Source: Lethocerus indicus (Eukaryota > Arthropoda > Insecta > Hemiptera > Belostomatidae). Taken from it: a stretch of DNA of 64,000 nt. Below, one piece after another: positions 1 to 13,984 of the stretch. The DNA is taken from contig JACDQD010000007.1 in assembly GCA_019843655.1 (NCBI GenBank), positions 25,996,365 through 26,060,364 of the forward strand, in the 5' to 3' direction. A model generated the notes under the pieces. The model ran no database searches. It was not told where the DNA came from and saw only the letters and a program-made list of their open reading frames with translations. The position numbers and the translations under genes are program-made. Every line of letters starts with the position of its first letter. Positions within the stretch are counted from its first letter, which is position 1.

Positions 1-957
1 GTGCGATATGGGGTAAAAAGTCAACGCTATTATACCTGCTATTAGTGTCCTATCCACGTCAATGATAGGAATGTATAAAAAATAGTGTGATACTTGTGTA
101 AGCGCGTATTCAGGTATCCATGTAGTGGGGCAATATTATTCGATTCGGACCAATCGAATTCGAAACATTCCAATCAAGGTGAAACATTGATGGATCCAGA
201 GCAAAGGCATTTCATAATGGACAAAGGTTGATGAGGCGTTTTTGATATTAATGCAAACTACCTGTCCCCAAACAGAACTTTATCCGAGAAACTCGATCGT
301 AAGAAATATTCCGTATGCGTACAACAAAAATGGAAAGTCCTGAGACCCGGAATATGTATAACTGTTATCGATTATGTACAAATGTTTTATGTATAAATAA
401 ATCAGCCGGAACCGGATTGTCGCGTAAGATGTACTGTGTAAAAGTATGAACTTAAATAGCAGAATCCTCAACTGGTAGCTTTCACTTATTTGTGTGAAAC
501 CGAAAAGAAAAAATTGGGATTTGTCGACTAGAGAAAGGTCATGAAATTGCGAATCATACGTCCGTCGGCGTAGACTTTCCCGCACGCATTTCAGTTGTAA
601 ATACAATTTCGAGGCGTGTGAACACGCTTCCGTTATCCCGTTTCTTTTTCCGCGAGTTTTCCACCGAGGGATCCGGGTCGATTCCTGTACACGTCCGGTA
701 CCAACGGCGTTCCGAGTGAGGAATCGCTTTTCTCCGTTCGAACTCGGCGGCATGTGAATATAAAACTTTTGCAGAAACTCAAGGGAAATTAACATATTTC
801 AAAAGGACATACGGCGGACAAAACGCGTTTGTTTTTTTTTACTTTCTACTTTATGCGGAACTTTCACTTCATTCAAGTCGGAAATTTAAAAACCGGGTCA
901 TACCTGGACACTGCTTCGTCCATTGTTGAGAACCGGGGAGACTTTAACGCGTGGGAA

Positions 958-1010
<53 letters not shown>

Positions 1011-3690
1011 AGAACATTAAATTACAATGTATTCCTTGAATGTGAGGAATACGTGGGAACAAGTGTGACATATTACTGATGGTGTAGATATATTCCTGGT
1101 GAATAATTGCGAAGAAATTTAAAAAAAAGTGAGTGTACCCTCGAACTGTCCTAAATGTATGGGGGACTTCAACGGTGGTAATCGCTTGTTCCATTTTCAT
1201 GGTTTTCAATTTAAATCTTTTTTTTAACATAAAATAAACCGATAAAAGGAAGTAATGTGTAGGAAGAAACTCTAGAGTGGACACATTATCATATTAAATA
1301 TGATTTCATGAAATTAATATAGATGATTATCCCATGTTGTGACCAACAGACAAGTGCAATTTTACTCCTTCAAACAATGCCTGTAAACTGTTAAAGCGAA
1401 CTCTAAATATTCCAATGACCAATCAGAAAAACAACTCCAATGGGGTCTTAAAAGCAATAGCATGTCATCGTGAAGAAAACCGAAACCGGTCTTCAGTGAT
1501 ACAATTTAAGAACGACAGACCACATCCCAAATAAGACCCTTATTTTCATTGATTAATGTTTTACATTAAAACTTTCTATTGTGGGAAATACTGCAGCGAA
1601 TGTGGTTGTACCGATTGCTAAATTCCGAGAAGACTTACAATCGCGAGGGGAAAGTAAATTTGTAGAATGGTCGAACAGTTCAAGATCGGGTTTTGCCCGT
1701 TTCATTCTCTTCTTCATTGAACTTCTTCCTAGCGAGGCTTCCTAATTACTTGTGCCGGCGGTACGTGATCCGACTCGATTATTTTGTTAAGAAAAAGAAA
1801 GGGAATCACAAAGCACAAGAACCGGGCTTTCTTCTTCAAGAAGCCGACTTCTTTCTCTTCTTGTCCAAAGCGCCATCAAGCATTAACCGAACGTCTGGGA
1901 ACCATTATTTTGGTGCTTCGAGCAGTACGAACGTATTTTACCGTTAAAGAGAAAAATTGTTTCGTGAAAAAAAAGTCAATATGAAAAGGAAAATTCGGCT
2001 AAACTGTCAGAATTTAATTTTTTGTTTGAGTTTACAATGAACAAATACATAGAATATTGTTTATATTTCCTACTTTTATTGTACTAGCCGTAACGATTTT
2101 CAAATATTTTGTAATATTATATCAAGGATTGAAAATATTTGTCCAGTTTCGAGTTGTTCTTACCGTCTGTTTTGTGTCACATGATGTTGCTATATCGCTC
2201 TGATTTATTAACTGTCGGAGTTGAAAAAGAAAGAAAGAGAAACGAGTAAAGTAGGAAAGTGGGCTTTTTAGAGTTGTTTTTTTAAATGTGTTTTATTTGT
2301 AATTGCGCCTCCTTCTGCCCCTGTAGACAGGGACTATTATTAATGACACTCTATAGCCTAATGTCACACGATGTGTGTTTTGTGACCTGCATGTCGCCTT
2401 GGAAAGACGTGACACTATCGCGTTTTTTTCCCTCCTTTTGTTCCTTTTTTACTTGTCTCCGCGGGAACTTATGCTCCGGCGGATGTGTCCCAGATTTCTT
2501 TTTCTGTTTGGAACTTAACACCGAAAACATTTTAATTTCTGTGTCGTCCCCGCGGAGGCCACGACACGTCACGTCCCAGACACGCTTTGAACGTGGATTT
2601 TTAACATTAATTTCCGAGTGTACAACTGTATTTCCGATTTTCTCCATATTAACTTTTTTTCACGGTACATTTTTTTAGGTTTAACAGTATACTGATTCGG
2701 TAAATATAAAATCAGGAGGGAAAATCAAAAGTTCGAAATAAGTAACGTTCGGAAACATTCTATTAAATAATTACAAATTATTCTTTTTAATTTTTCATTT
2801 ATCCATTTATGAAGAAATTCATCAATTTTTCTTAATCCACCCATTAAAATCTTTTTCGAGTTCTCATCATTGTCGGTAGCACTCTGTCAGTACAATTTAC
2901 ATCCTGTCGTTTGTTTTGAGCTCAATTACAAATTTTAATAAGGAATAAATATAAATTGTGATCACTCGTTTAATTTATTTTTATTAGCGAGGCAGTTTGA
3001 AATTAAATACTTCTTCCTTAAAGTTCTATTTAAAATTGAAAATTAAAAAAGTTAAATTAAATTAAAACTTAATTTAAAAATTTTAAAAGGAAAGAGTTCT
3101 TCCTTAAAAGTAGAACTTGAAGGAAATCAGTTGTACTAGTTGACACTTTTAGCTGTGGACTACATTTTCGGATCAACTGCCCTATATATCTGATATCTCA
3201 AGCCCTCGCGGACCTACTGAGAAAATAAAATGGCCGAAATTATTTATTAAAATAGTCGCTCCATATTCCTACGGATGTTGGCCGGCGGCCAAAACCGGTA
3301 TTGTCTCAGGTTGACAAAATATGACCCAGATAGGCCGGTTCAAACTGGATTAAATAGGCTCGCCCGCGATTAATTTGGTCGCCGGGAACAGCGCAGAAAT
3401 TGTACAGCGCAGCGGGAGAGTTACTAATGTATAACTCCGTAGGAATGTCGGCGTGTGTAGTACCTACCTGTCGGTCGAGTGGGGGGTACACTAACCCGAG
3501 GGGCACACTAACCCACATCCAGGCCTCTACCAGCCATTGTAGTACCGCCTACTCATCTTCACTACCCACGGCCATTCATCACTCAAATTTTCAATAGATT
3601 AAAACCGCCCGGCGTAAACAGCAGAAACAAATATATTTTACGCATAATATATTCGTAACATTCGTCCTATTGGTCAATGGAGCGTCCCAA
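1..3690. other. Non-coding stretch
   Basis: AT-rich DNA with the poly-G run and a family A core trace at about 1473 (ccgaaaccggtcttcagtga). Forward and reverse ORFs here have no recognisable motifs, and no splice-phase chain could be built. Confidence 0.6.
958..1009. repeat. Poly-G run of 52 bases
   Basis: An uninterrupted G homopolymer between ggaa and aagaac. Such length is rare in genomes and could be a sequencing or assembly artefact. The poly-Gly and poly-Pro ORFs over it are meaningless. Confidence 0.98.
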
Positions 3691-3724
3691 GGCTCTTGTT
3701 TTTTGTTTTTAGTTCATTCTCTGC

Positions 3725-3945
3725 TCTGTGTGTGGCATTTGTGAAAATGTTGCTCTCAATACTGCATAGGGACTCAGCCAATCATAATCCGCTTTCACAC
3801 CTAAAATTACATTTTAGGGGGGAAGCTCCCCGTATTTTCTGTATACGACAATTTCGCAGGGCGAAGAACCAACAGCCAGGAAGTGTTGAGAGCAATAACT
3901 TTCAGGCATGCCGACCAGAAGGGAGAATCGTCCGAAGAAAAAAAG
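3725..3945. mobile_element. Family B inverted-repeat element
   Basis: The left arm gttgctctcaatactgc (about 3749) and right arm gaagtgttgagagcaataac (about 3880) are inverted copies. The right end is catgccgaccagaagggaga. No coding potential. Diverged arms recur elsewhere in the window. Confidence 0.7.
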
Positions 3946-5119
3946 TTATGCGACAATCTCAGTGTTCCGACAAATATCACAGATCTCAGAGTCCCGATTG
4001 TCCCAGACCTCGCCCCATACAAAAATATTCACCCCCTATGGGCCGAATTTTTATTTTAAATCCGAAAAAATTGGGGAAACGAAAAATCAGCAATTATAAA
4101 CCTATATATGCAAATAAAAAAATATTGATATCGATATTGGTTGTCTTGACAACGTTATAGGATTAAGATTTATGCGCCATCTCACGAAAAAAGCTATAAT
4201 TATTTGATAAAATCTCGATAAATTGAAATGTGACCTGAAAGTTACACTGGCACATAGAGGGTTAACCAATTTTACACTACTATTTTCTATCTAGATTCCA
4301 AACGTTCTTTAGAAACTCCTGAAATGTAATTGGCCGCGTGATCTAACTGATTAAGAAAATAAATAAAATTAAAAAGGGGGAAATCCAGTGGGTTTCTCTT
4401 CCATTGTTGTCTAGTCGTTGCTATTGCTGTTCGAATATCAATGTTTCTTGTTGTGACAATAAAACAGTGTGATGAAATTCAGTCGATCCTACTCGAAACT
4501 AGTTTTCGGTCGGAAACTCGGGGAGGAGTGCCCTTGCCGGTATTTAGGTTATTGCAGTGGAGCTAGGCGAGCCCACCTGCGGATACCGTTGGGGGACCGG
4601 CGCCGCGGCCCGGAATTCAGAAAGATTGATTACAATAAGAATAACAGAAACCGAAAAACGATTCCGCCCCTCTCATAAGCATCAATCATGAACGATGATT
4701 ATTCATCAGGCAGTGTGTGGGGCGGGATTGGTGCGGACGCACTTGAATAACGGGCCTCCTAGGGGGGGAAAGGGGCCCAAACTGAAATTAGCGGGGCCGA
4801 AACTCCTTTAGGCAACCTGTTCCTCCTACCGAGATGAATCGCTGTTTCGGAGTACGATAGTGTTCGCGTCCGAGAAATTCTAACGCCGGATAATTAATCA
4901 CAAAGCGGGTGGGCAGGCAGGAATTTCCAACGCGGGGAGATACCATTATTAACGAAAATTTATGGTTCTTTTTCGTTACCCACGCCCGACATAACTGTAA
5001 GCCACCGGCGGTACGTTAATTTAAGAAAAAAAAACTTTTAAGAAATATTAGAATAGATATTCTAATTAATCGTCGGACTATTGTACCAAACGAACCTACT
5101 TCATCGCACCGGTCCAATG

Positions 5120-5210
5120 AAAGTAAGCACCGTAGATTTCCTTCTTCTTCTGTCTCTATTAGCGGTGTTGGTCACTTTGGCACTCAAGGATGCTTTTGGG
5201 GCACCAGACC
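5120..5210. mobile_element. Family A fragment that mimics a signal peptide
   Basis: accgtagatttccttcttct and agcggtgttggtcactttgg are family A text with the middle deleted. In one frame it reads as a hydrophobic leader after ATG 5117 (MKVSTVDFLLLLSLLAVLV). The ORF around it (5081-5464) is otherwise unrecognisable. Confidence 0.72.
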
Positions 5211-5464
5211 ACAGATGGTGTACCATTAAAAAGATATTGACGAGACCATTTTTAAATGTCGCTATACAGTGCAGGCATTTACATTACATAGAAAGCACAA
5301 ACGGCAGGATATCCTTGACCATTAAATATAACCCGAATAATTGGATACAGTTGGTAATATTTCTTTTCCTGAATTGCACCAGAGTGAACACAGGATCTAA
5401 GGATGCAAAGACGTTAATCCCCCGGGCAATGGGTGACCTCGGAGCCTACTTAGAACCTACTTAA

Positions 5465-7154
5465 CTACTACTTTTCTCGACAATGCTTTTCTCTTGCACT
5501 TTATTAGTTGTACAATTAGTCACAGTTCATTTGTTTTGTACAGTTTGTGTCTAATATTTAGCAACGCAGTTCGAACGACACGGACGTTCCTCGTTGCCTC
5601 CACGCCCGTGGTTTTCTCCTAGCCGGTTTCGTAATCACGTTTGTCGGTCCCATTTCCTGCGTTCACCGAGAGTGGATTGGGTCTTGGCGGTAATCCCGGA
5701 CGGCGGTAATGCTTAAGATCCAATTCCGCGTCGGCAGTCCAACTCCTTTATTGTTTTCCGATTGCGCAACTGAGACTCCAGTCAGGGTTCACCGACTCTG
5801 AGTCGACTTCAACCGTTTCAAAGTTCGAATCGTCGGTCTAAATTTTCAGCCATCTTCGCGAATGTTCAACCAAGAGTCACCACAATCCGAAAAGGCGACA
5901 TTGAAGACTAATTAAGATTGAAATATTTTCGCCAAAAATTAAACGTTACTGGGACACAGCGAGAAATTTTGAAAATTCGAAAAGTAAAATACTTTAAGAT
6001 CTGTGTATTGATGAAATAGAACAGCAAACAAAAACGAGCAGGTTGTAGGCATTAATTCTTTTAACATTTGTTAGGGTACATTCCCTAAGCCAAGAATGTA
6101 ATATTTTCACTTAGTTGAAATTTTTACTAAGCAAAATCATAAAATATTTGAATATGTACATAACGCATTGGGATCTATGTTGCACTTTTCAGGACGCTAA
6201 TAATAAAATTAGATATTTCACAATTCTTGGTTCAAATTAATTAAGGTCCCGAAATAAATTCATTTTGTCATTACTACTTCTTAAAAAGAACAGTTTATTA
6301 TTAGAATTATAGGATGAATTTCGAACTTAAGTCTCCACATACGCGCTAGAATTTTTCAATAGCGCTGCGTCACAGTGACTCACAGTTGAAATCTAGATGC
6401 AGAATGGTAATGACGATAGCTCGAAGGCGAAACCGGTCTAGCGTAACACCGAATGGGGGAGTGTGTCGTATGATATTCCAAACACAACAGACGAGTATCT
6501 TTAAATCAATTTCCTGTACGTAAACATTCCTTGAAAGGAAGTACGGGACCCGTTGAAAGGTCGCCGGCTTGATTTTGTCGGCCGTTATTATTCAACGACA
6601 CGATTCGGATCTTACGTTATATATTTCGGAGGTGATAACATCGATTCTTGAATTGGGAAGGAGGGGGGGAACAATTGATGTTATTCAACTGATTACAGAC
6701 TGGGAAGAAGAAGTTGAGGCGTTACGTCAGGCTCGGTACCGGCTTTCGACAAAACGTGACCATTAAGAGAATCCTTGGAGCGTCGTCGAAGACAGCTTTC
6801 TAGAGGGGAGCTCATCTGCCAAATCGGAGGGCTTCGACTCCCACCGTAATACACCCGCCGGTTTCCGCATTTTCGTCTTCTGGCCGTCTTGGCGGACGAG
6901 CCGCACAGTTATGTCCAAGAATGTTGTGGTATTTTTTGCGGTTTGGAATACAGAGCCTAACGAACTTACTATCTTTAGATAGCGGAATACATTTGTTCCT
7001 GTCATATTAACCTTACGACGTTGTAGTTGTTTTCCTCCCCCTCAGAAAACGCAGGACAAAACGCGGCCGCGAAAGGGGCTATTCGGTCCTAAGAATCGTG
7101 ACAACGATTTAATAAACCGTATAACATTGTTTATTAATTTTTCACAATTTTCAT
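5465..7154. other. Non-coding stretch
   Basis: No recognisable exon. Contains one family A core trace (gcgaaaccggtctagcg at 6428). Confidence 0.55.
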
Positions 7155-7467
7155 AAGGAATACCCGTTTTGTAATCTCCTTTGGAATACCGTAATTTTCT
7201 TTCTCGTTTTTGATCTTAAGCTAGACCGGTTTCGGCTGCTCGCCATCTTCAGTAGCGGTGTTAGTCACTTTTGCACTTTGAATGCTCAGTACAATTGACA
7301 GTGACAGTGCAGTGAGGATACCCAAAAAGCATCCAAAGTGGCAAAGTGACTAACACCGCTACTGAAGATGCCGAGCGGCCGAAACCGGTCTAGCAAAAGA
7401 GCAAACCAGCGAGAGTACTCCAAAGGTATTCCGACCCCCCGCAGACCACAAAACAGGTATTCTAAAC
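7155..7467. mobile_element. Family A fold-back element with two matching ends
   Basis: Arms 7213-7290 and 7320-7400 are inverted copies (gctagaccggtttcggctgc against gagcggccgaaaccggtcta). Unlike other copies, both outer ends carry the left-terminal text (gaatacccgttttgt and acaaaacaggtattc). No clear direct repeat was seen at the borders. Confidence 0.85.
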
Positions 7468-8485
7468 TATCATTACTTTATTTTCGCTGTGTTTATTTAA
7501 AAAAAGGTTCTCCTATTAAAAGGAATTGGGAAAACACTTTCTTTTCGGGAATTATTTCTTTTTTTTTGTTGGAGAGTCGATCCGTTAATAAATTTCGTGT
7601 GACTCATGTCATGCGGGTGGTCAGACCGCACAGAAAGCTGGCGCAGCGTCAACGCCGCGGACGTGCACCGCAACTCTAGTCAAAAACCGAGAAGGAAAAG
7701 CGTCAATTTTCCCCAGGCGAAATTTCACCCGGGTCCGCCCCGGGGGGCGAATTTATGCGATTCCACCGGTTTCTTATTCTCGCCGAGTAGATTCCCTTCC
7801 CGGGCCGGTCGAGGCCTCCGGCCCCGTTTCACTAACCCAAGTTTTCACAAACGCCGGATGAATATATGGATGGAAGGTGACCAAGAGCGCGCCTTGTAAT
7901 ATCCTCTTTGCGATATCGGACACGTTCAGCAGGGTCGACGAGTGAACGCCCAGTTATCTTGTTGAATTATTGAATGCGGAGTTATCTTATTGAATTATCG
8001 AACCCCGCCTTATTTTATTATCTCGAGGCGCTCGAAATCCGGGTTCAAGTGCTGCCGACCGAGCGGTTGAATAATATTGATCACTATCGGCCGATATCGT
8101 GATTCTTCAACGCTTGCTGACATGGTACTTTTACCACACCACATCCTCACTGAGTCACTTAAAGCCTGTTGGCACCAAATCTAGGGATTCTGTTCGCACT
8201 TTTACCGCGATAATAGTTTAAATAGGTGCAGTCTTGTGACTCACCGGCAACAAGGATACTGGATGTGGCGTGAAGCCAAAACCGGTCTAGCACAGAACCG
8301 CTTAATTGCTCAGTGCGCTCTTTGAAGACGCGCTATTATACGTGAGACAGCGTTCCACTATCTACGGACAACTGGATTAAGGTTTTCGACTCAGTTTCCT
8401 CCCACCGTCAGTAGACAACGCGAACGCCCGGTCTCGTTGGGGCACAGTACTTCGCCGGGAAACGACGAGGAATAAATTAGAAAAA

Positions 8486-8525
8486 TATTGAGAGCACCTT
8501 TCAAACATGCCAGCCAGAAGAGAGG
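8486..8525. mobile_element. Family B right-end fragment
   Basis: atattgagagcacctttcaa / acatgccagccagaagagag matches the same right end. Confidence 0.55.
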
Positions 8526-9874
8526 AAGAACTAAAAAAAAGGAAATTATAATAAGGAAATGGGTGTTCAGTCATAACGCGTGCAAGCCCGGTGCACAATC
8601 TTGGCAACGTTATTGCGTTTTTGTCAAGTTGGCGAGATTGCTACATCCGGTATCGACACATTCAGCGACTACCGCTCCCCGATTATGTACTTATAATAGT
8701 ATCCAGGAAGCCATCATCTATTTCCTTGTACAGAGACACTTGTATGACCTTTGTCCGTCCACGGAATCGTGTCAGAGGAGACGACGTTTCCATTGAGGCC
8801 GCTTCGGCAAGATCGATTCCGCGTTTATCGCTATTATTATCGGGCGGTTATTCGATTGTAAAATGCCCCCGGGAAAGGGTATGAATGGGAAAGACGACGG
8901 CGGGCCGTATTGGAAAGTGTGCTCCCACGACCTTGGTGCCCTACATCCGAGACACACAGCACTTGGGCACATCGGCTTCGGGCTCATTACAAACCGGGAG
9001 CCATTAGCCGCCGGCCAGGAATTTCCACCATTTTCATTTTACCAAATCCAGTATTTTCCACTTTCTAGGCCAAGAAGAAAGTCGTCGCGTGCAATTAGAG
9101 GCATTTAAAAATAAAAAAAATATACGTGCAGCTAAAAATACCTGGGGTTACTTTTTCAGCGATGTCACACGTGACGTCAAAAGTTGAATAACGTAACGAG
9201 GGATTTATATGGGACTGGAAGAGTTCTGATATATAACTCGCCGTAGTTATGTTGCTATTTAGTTAAAATTTACATTATTGTCCAATAGTCTGGACATAAT
9301 ACGGATAAACTGGACAAAGAGATTATAACGCATTATATATACGTCGTACACGTCTCGAAATACCCACATTTATACGACAAAAAAATTTAGAATGTGGGCT
9401 TTAAACAAATTTTCTTCTTATATACTAAAGACGTTGAGGTCAGGTTTTGTAAATATTAGCGCTAAAATAACCTCGTGTGGCTTGCTTTGAATGTATCCTC
9501 AACAATATAAAGCAAAGATAAAGCTATGAACTGAAGTTGATTGTGTTTGGTCGTAATTTATGTATGATATGCATTTCTGCAACGAGACCACTTAAAAGAC
9601 CGACGCGAATATTGTATCAGCACAATAGAGTGCCGAAAGTATCTATCTTTCGTTAAAACGTGGAAGGAATCATCACGGGCCAGCATTAGCCGTCTAATGA
9701 CCCCATTCGCGTAACGACTTCGCATTCGTCACTTCTTAACTGGGAGCAATTATAACGGTAATGCGTATTTCGGCTTTATTTCAAACGGCCGACTCTCGCC
9801 GGAGAACCACACAGGTCCCTTAAGGAGTGTGACGGTGCGAAAATAATCAACTCCGAGTCACCTTTCACTACACC

Positions 9875-10405
9875 GGAGGGTTTAAATGGGTGAGATATTA
9901 TGTGTATCGAGTGGACAAGCGATGGGCCAGATGAGGGTCGAAGAATAAAAGGAGTATGTTATGGACTTTACGGTTTGCTCTGTACGTATTTCCTCAACAC
10001 ACACACACGCACACATACAACAATAATGTGTAATTCTTAACAACAAATAGCATACAATATTCATATATCTCTTCAATAAAAATTACAACCAGTAAAAATT
10101 AAATTTTAGCCATTTGCAAATTTGTACATTAGAAATGGGTTTTGTGTGATCAAGACAAGGTTTCCAATCAAACATTTAATTGAATTATATATATATATAT
10201 ACCGACTCGAAGGGGTGCTTGGAAACTCTCTGTTTCTTAAAAAATGAACTTCCAATCCTCTCGGGAGGAACCGAGTCCATTATTCCAGAGGTTTAAAATG
10301 CGTTCACCCAGGGTCATCTAATCCAAAAACGAGATAGTATTTGTATCAAAGGGAGGGTTTCGGGAGCAGCGATGGGCCCGATGAAGGGTGAAGAAAATGT
10401 TATGG
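9875..10405. repeat. Diverged repeat pair
   Basis: gcgatgggccagatgagggt (9919) and gcgatgggcccgatgaaggg (10368) are followed by gaagaa and ttatggac in both. A weaker match (gagggtttaaat / gaggtttaaaat) precedes each. The intervening DNA holds a CA tract and a TA tract. Confidence 0.55.
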
Positions 10406-13400
10406 ACGAGCGATCCCGATAATGACGGGCTACACAGCCCGTGGACCGTGAGAAGCCGGGTGAGTTCGAAACGCCCGTTTTCCAATGACTGAGACCGGCG
10501 TTACGGTAATCCCTTCTTTGTTGGTACCGCACTGCCCGAAATTCCCGACACCGGGTACCGTTTCGGATTCGAGTCCGTCCCGCATTCCTCCCCGAAGGAG
10601 GATAACGGCGCGGAAACGAAATTGTCAAAATATTATTTGCACAATCGTAACTACTGGACGACGGGGAGAGGCCGAAATCGGTCTACCTCAAGACTATATG
10701 AACCGGAATATCGCAATAATGGTGGACATGATCATCAAGAGGTGCTTAACTGTACTTATAGAAGAAGTGAAGAGGAATCAGAAGAATTTCAAGCCCTTCA
10801 ACAGTTAAGCCTTATTGGTGTCTAATAGCTGATCACTATTTTTTCACTTTTTATAGAAGAACTTCAACAACATAATTACGATAAACTGAGCCTCAACGTG
10901 TGGCGTCCGCGCGTCCTCGACTGACATCATTGGCCGGTTTCAACAATGCAGATTTCAACATACATTGTTTTAAATTTTTATTGTTTTCTTATACAAGGAG
11001 GAAATTGCAATGGGTAAGGAAAGACTTAGGAAGTTACTAACGGAAACGTGAAAAGAAACATTCACCGCTTACCAGCCGACCGGAGCCCCTACCCCTAGAA
11101 TGGGAAAGCATTCACTCTATAACGTAATACAAGTACGCAACCGAAATAATCTCAACTTCCTCGCAGAGTAGTTAACGGAGGTCTCTATTAACTAGTCACT
11201 TTCACGTCCGCCTCTATAAGCGATAAAACCGGAAAAAAAACATATAAATAAGGCCGGTAATGGCGTAAATTGAAATGGGACGCATTCCGGCCGGCAGGAT
11301 AATAACAGTATTATAGCGCCAAGAGCTACCGGAATGCTGAAGATGTGACGCAGGTGAAAAAAAAAATGTCTGCGCGCTGAGGTCTTCTCTTTGTATCCCT
11401 CTTCACCGAAGTAGGCCACTCAGCCACGCCCACCGCACTCGCCCCTGAAAGCCCTCCGGGCCCCCGCTAAGACGCCTCTTCCTGCTTAAAAATATTAAAA
11501 GCGGATTGAGCGCCGGAATAGTGTCGGCTCCGGGTCCGGCTCTAATTTCCATTTATGACCGTACGAGACAAGGGCGATGGATAAAGTAACCAGGCTGGAT
11601 CCGGTACAACTGGTCACTGTGCTCGGGAACGTATGGCCTGTCCCTAGAGAAGTTGTGGCGTTCGTTCCAGAATGTAAACATTATGCTAATAGGAGCCAGC
11701 GCCGATACTTGTCTGGTCTTCAAAATGTACGACGAGACTTGCAAAAGTGTTGCGACACGCTCACGGCATACGTAAACCGGTGCCGAACTCGAAGCCATGT
11801 CTTCGTCAATGCGAATTAAGAGAAAAAATATTTGAGAAAATTTAAACCTCGCTGTACACCTACAATTTTGACGAACTCTTGTAGCTGTTTTGTTAACTGT
11901 TAAAAGGAAAATTGCCAGTAAAAATATAAAGATTGTCCTGTGTGATTCAGGAGGCAGCTGAGGGAATTGCCGATAAGGACTACTCTAACAAAAGAATTAA
12001 CATGTCACGCCGCGTAATGTTTATTTAAACTTAAATATTAAAAATAAATTTAAATAAGATTCAAACAACAGAATACGAGAAGGGAGTCTACGAATTGTCA
12101 GATGATTGTTCGGCGCGCGTTCACTATTCAATAAGTGCACAATCTGATTCGTGCTATCCACCACTGTGCCAAGGACGAATCGGACCAAACACAATACGTC
12201 CACTGCAATAATGCATCCAGTTTTGATTTAAACCTGACGCGTTATTCTCGCTTTGTGTCATTTTTGTGGTATTATACCTGACCTTAGAAACTCAACGGTT
12301 TTATAAGTAAGTATATAAAATGTGTACGCAAAAGAATGTGGAAGTAACAGTCTGCCTCAGCCAGATCTGCTTCAACGACTCAATGAATTAGGCGTGAATC
12401 GCGTTGAATCGCTTCGTGATATTCCGAAACTACGAAAGAAATACGCCCAATTTATATATTTATAGACGGTCCGTTCCTTTTGACCGCAGTATCGGCAAAA
12501 CTGACCCAGTCCACGAGGTACCGTACCGAGTTCCCACTGGTTTCTTTCCTGTGCGGTCGTATTGGGAAATAACGAAGGCCCTATAGACTAGAAAAAAAGG
12601 TATGCAACGAAATCGTTCTCCGGCGAACTCATTGTTAATTTTTGTCGGACCCAGAATGCCGTTTCTTTTGCAGCGAAACGCCGGCACAGTGTCCCTGTCC
12701 GGGTTCCGAAGGCGCGAGGTAATGGCCCAGAGACGTCACACAAACAGAGCGTGTTGACAATACAATCTTCGGGGCACACTTTTTAAATGGGGCGACAGCT
12801 CGCCAAGATCACCGGGACATCGAAGAAACCCAATGATATAAATCGCTTCTATTATATATATTTTACTTTTTAAAAAAATATCCAACGTAAACCGCAAGGC
12901 TCTAGACCCGGTCAAGCATCAGCTCAAGGAGTTTAAATACGATCAATTAATATAGACCTAATTTGATGATTCCTCAATTCTGTTTATTAATGTTTTCAGA
13001 CCGGTTCCACAATAAATTTTACAGCCCTATTGTAAATTTGTAATATTGTAAATTCACGTCTAACCGTCACTTTCCAATAAGTCGTCTTCACTTTCAACTT
13101 CGGTATCGAAACTCCATTGTTCGTGTACCGTCCGAGTGAAATAATTGAATTAGAAAAAAAACGACAAAAAATATTTATGGCATTACAAATTGAGAGGTAC
13201 GGAAGGTTCGAGAGACTTTAACGATGGGGCAAGTAGGATGATCATTTAATGTTTCGAAAGACACCTTATTCAATTCAAATTGGGTTTTATTTATTGTGCA
13301 CGAATTCTGGAACTATTTAAATTAACATTATGTACGTCATAAAGTTCTAAAATTTTTTTTAATGTTATCCATTTTACACTAAGACTGCCCAGTTTGAGTT

Positions 13401-13984
13401 TTTTGTTTCACGCAAGGTAAACAAATAGGGAAGGTAGAGAAATATAAAAGGAATGAAGAACCAGCCTGACCTGTGACCTTCTTTAAACGAAATAAGGCGG
13501 ATAAAACAAAAGTTCCTTTTACGCGTCATTCGGGTGGACTAGCGGTTCCGGCCCTTTGACTGGGTTCGGGCTAGAAAGTGTGCCCGGTCGTTTTACTCGG
13601 CGAGAAAGGTTTTATTCATTCTAGGAAACTATTAGTCCGATGGCACACATCGGAAGAACGCCGGTGAAATGGAACGCGACTCAATCCGCGCGGCTGGCAC
13701 GCCTTTAACAGTTAATTGTCGACAGAAAAAGGCGGGATGACGAGGATCGTGATTTGTGCCACAGCCGTCGGTTCTTCTTCTCGCCATTTCATTTATTCGT
13801 CACGCGTCACAGAGCAATATAACCGGAAGAGCTTTGAGTTGTTTATATTTCATTAAATCCAATTCGGACGCTTTCCCATCGCCACAAGAATAGAAATACG
13901 CAGTAACCTGATAGATCTCTGTCTCTTATTTTTTTGCCACAACTACAAAATTGCAATTTTATCCAGTCACACTGCGATATGAAC

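Larger units (their letters stand above)
7470..13980. other. Non-coding stretch
   Basis: GC-richer islands at 7600-7850 and 8600-9000 and the diverged repeat pair near 10 kb. Open frames here overlap on both strands and match nothing I recognise. Confidence 0.5.

Noticed and set aside
280..795. 171-codon reverse ORF
   Set aside because: No recognisable domain, AT-rich flanks, no splice or start context; length is within what chance allows in 64 kb.
829..1284. Overlapping ORFs with poly-Gly and poly-Pro
   Set aside because: Both are products of translating the poly-G run.
5820..5835. tRNA B-box-like words (agttcgaatcg; also near 29314 and 32267)
   Set aside because: No A box, acceptor stem or cloverleaf could be built around any of them.
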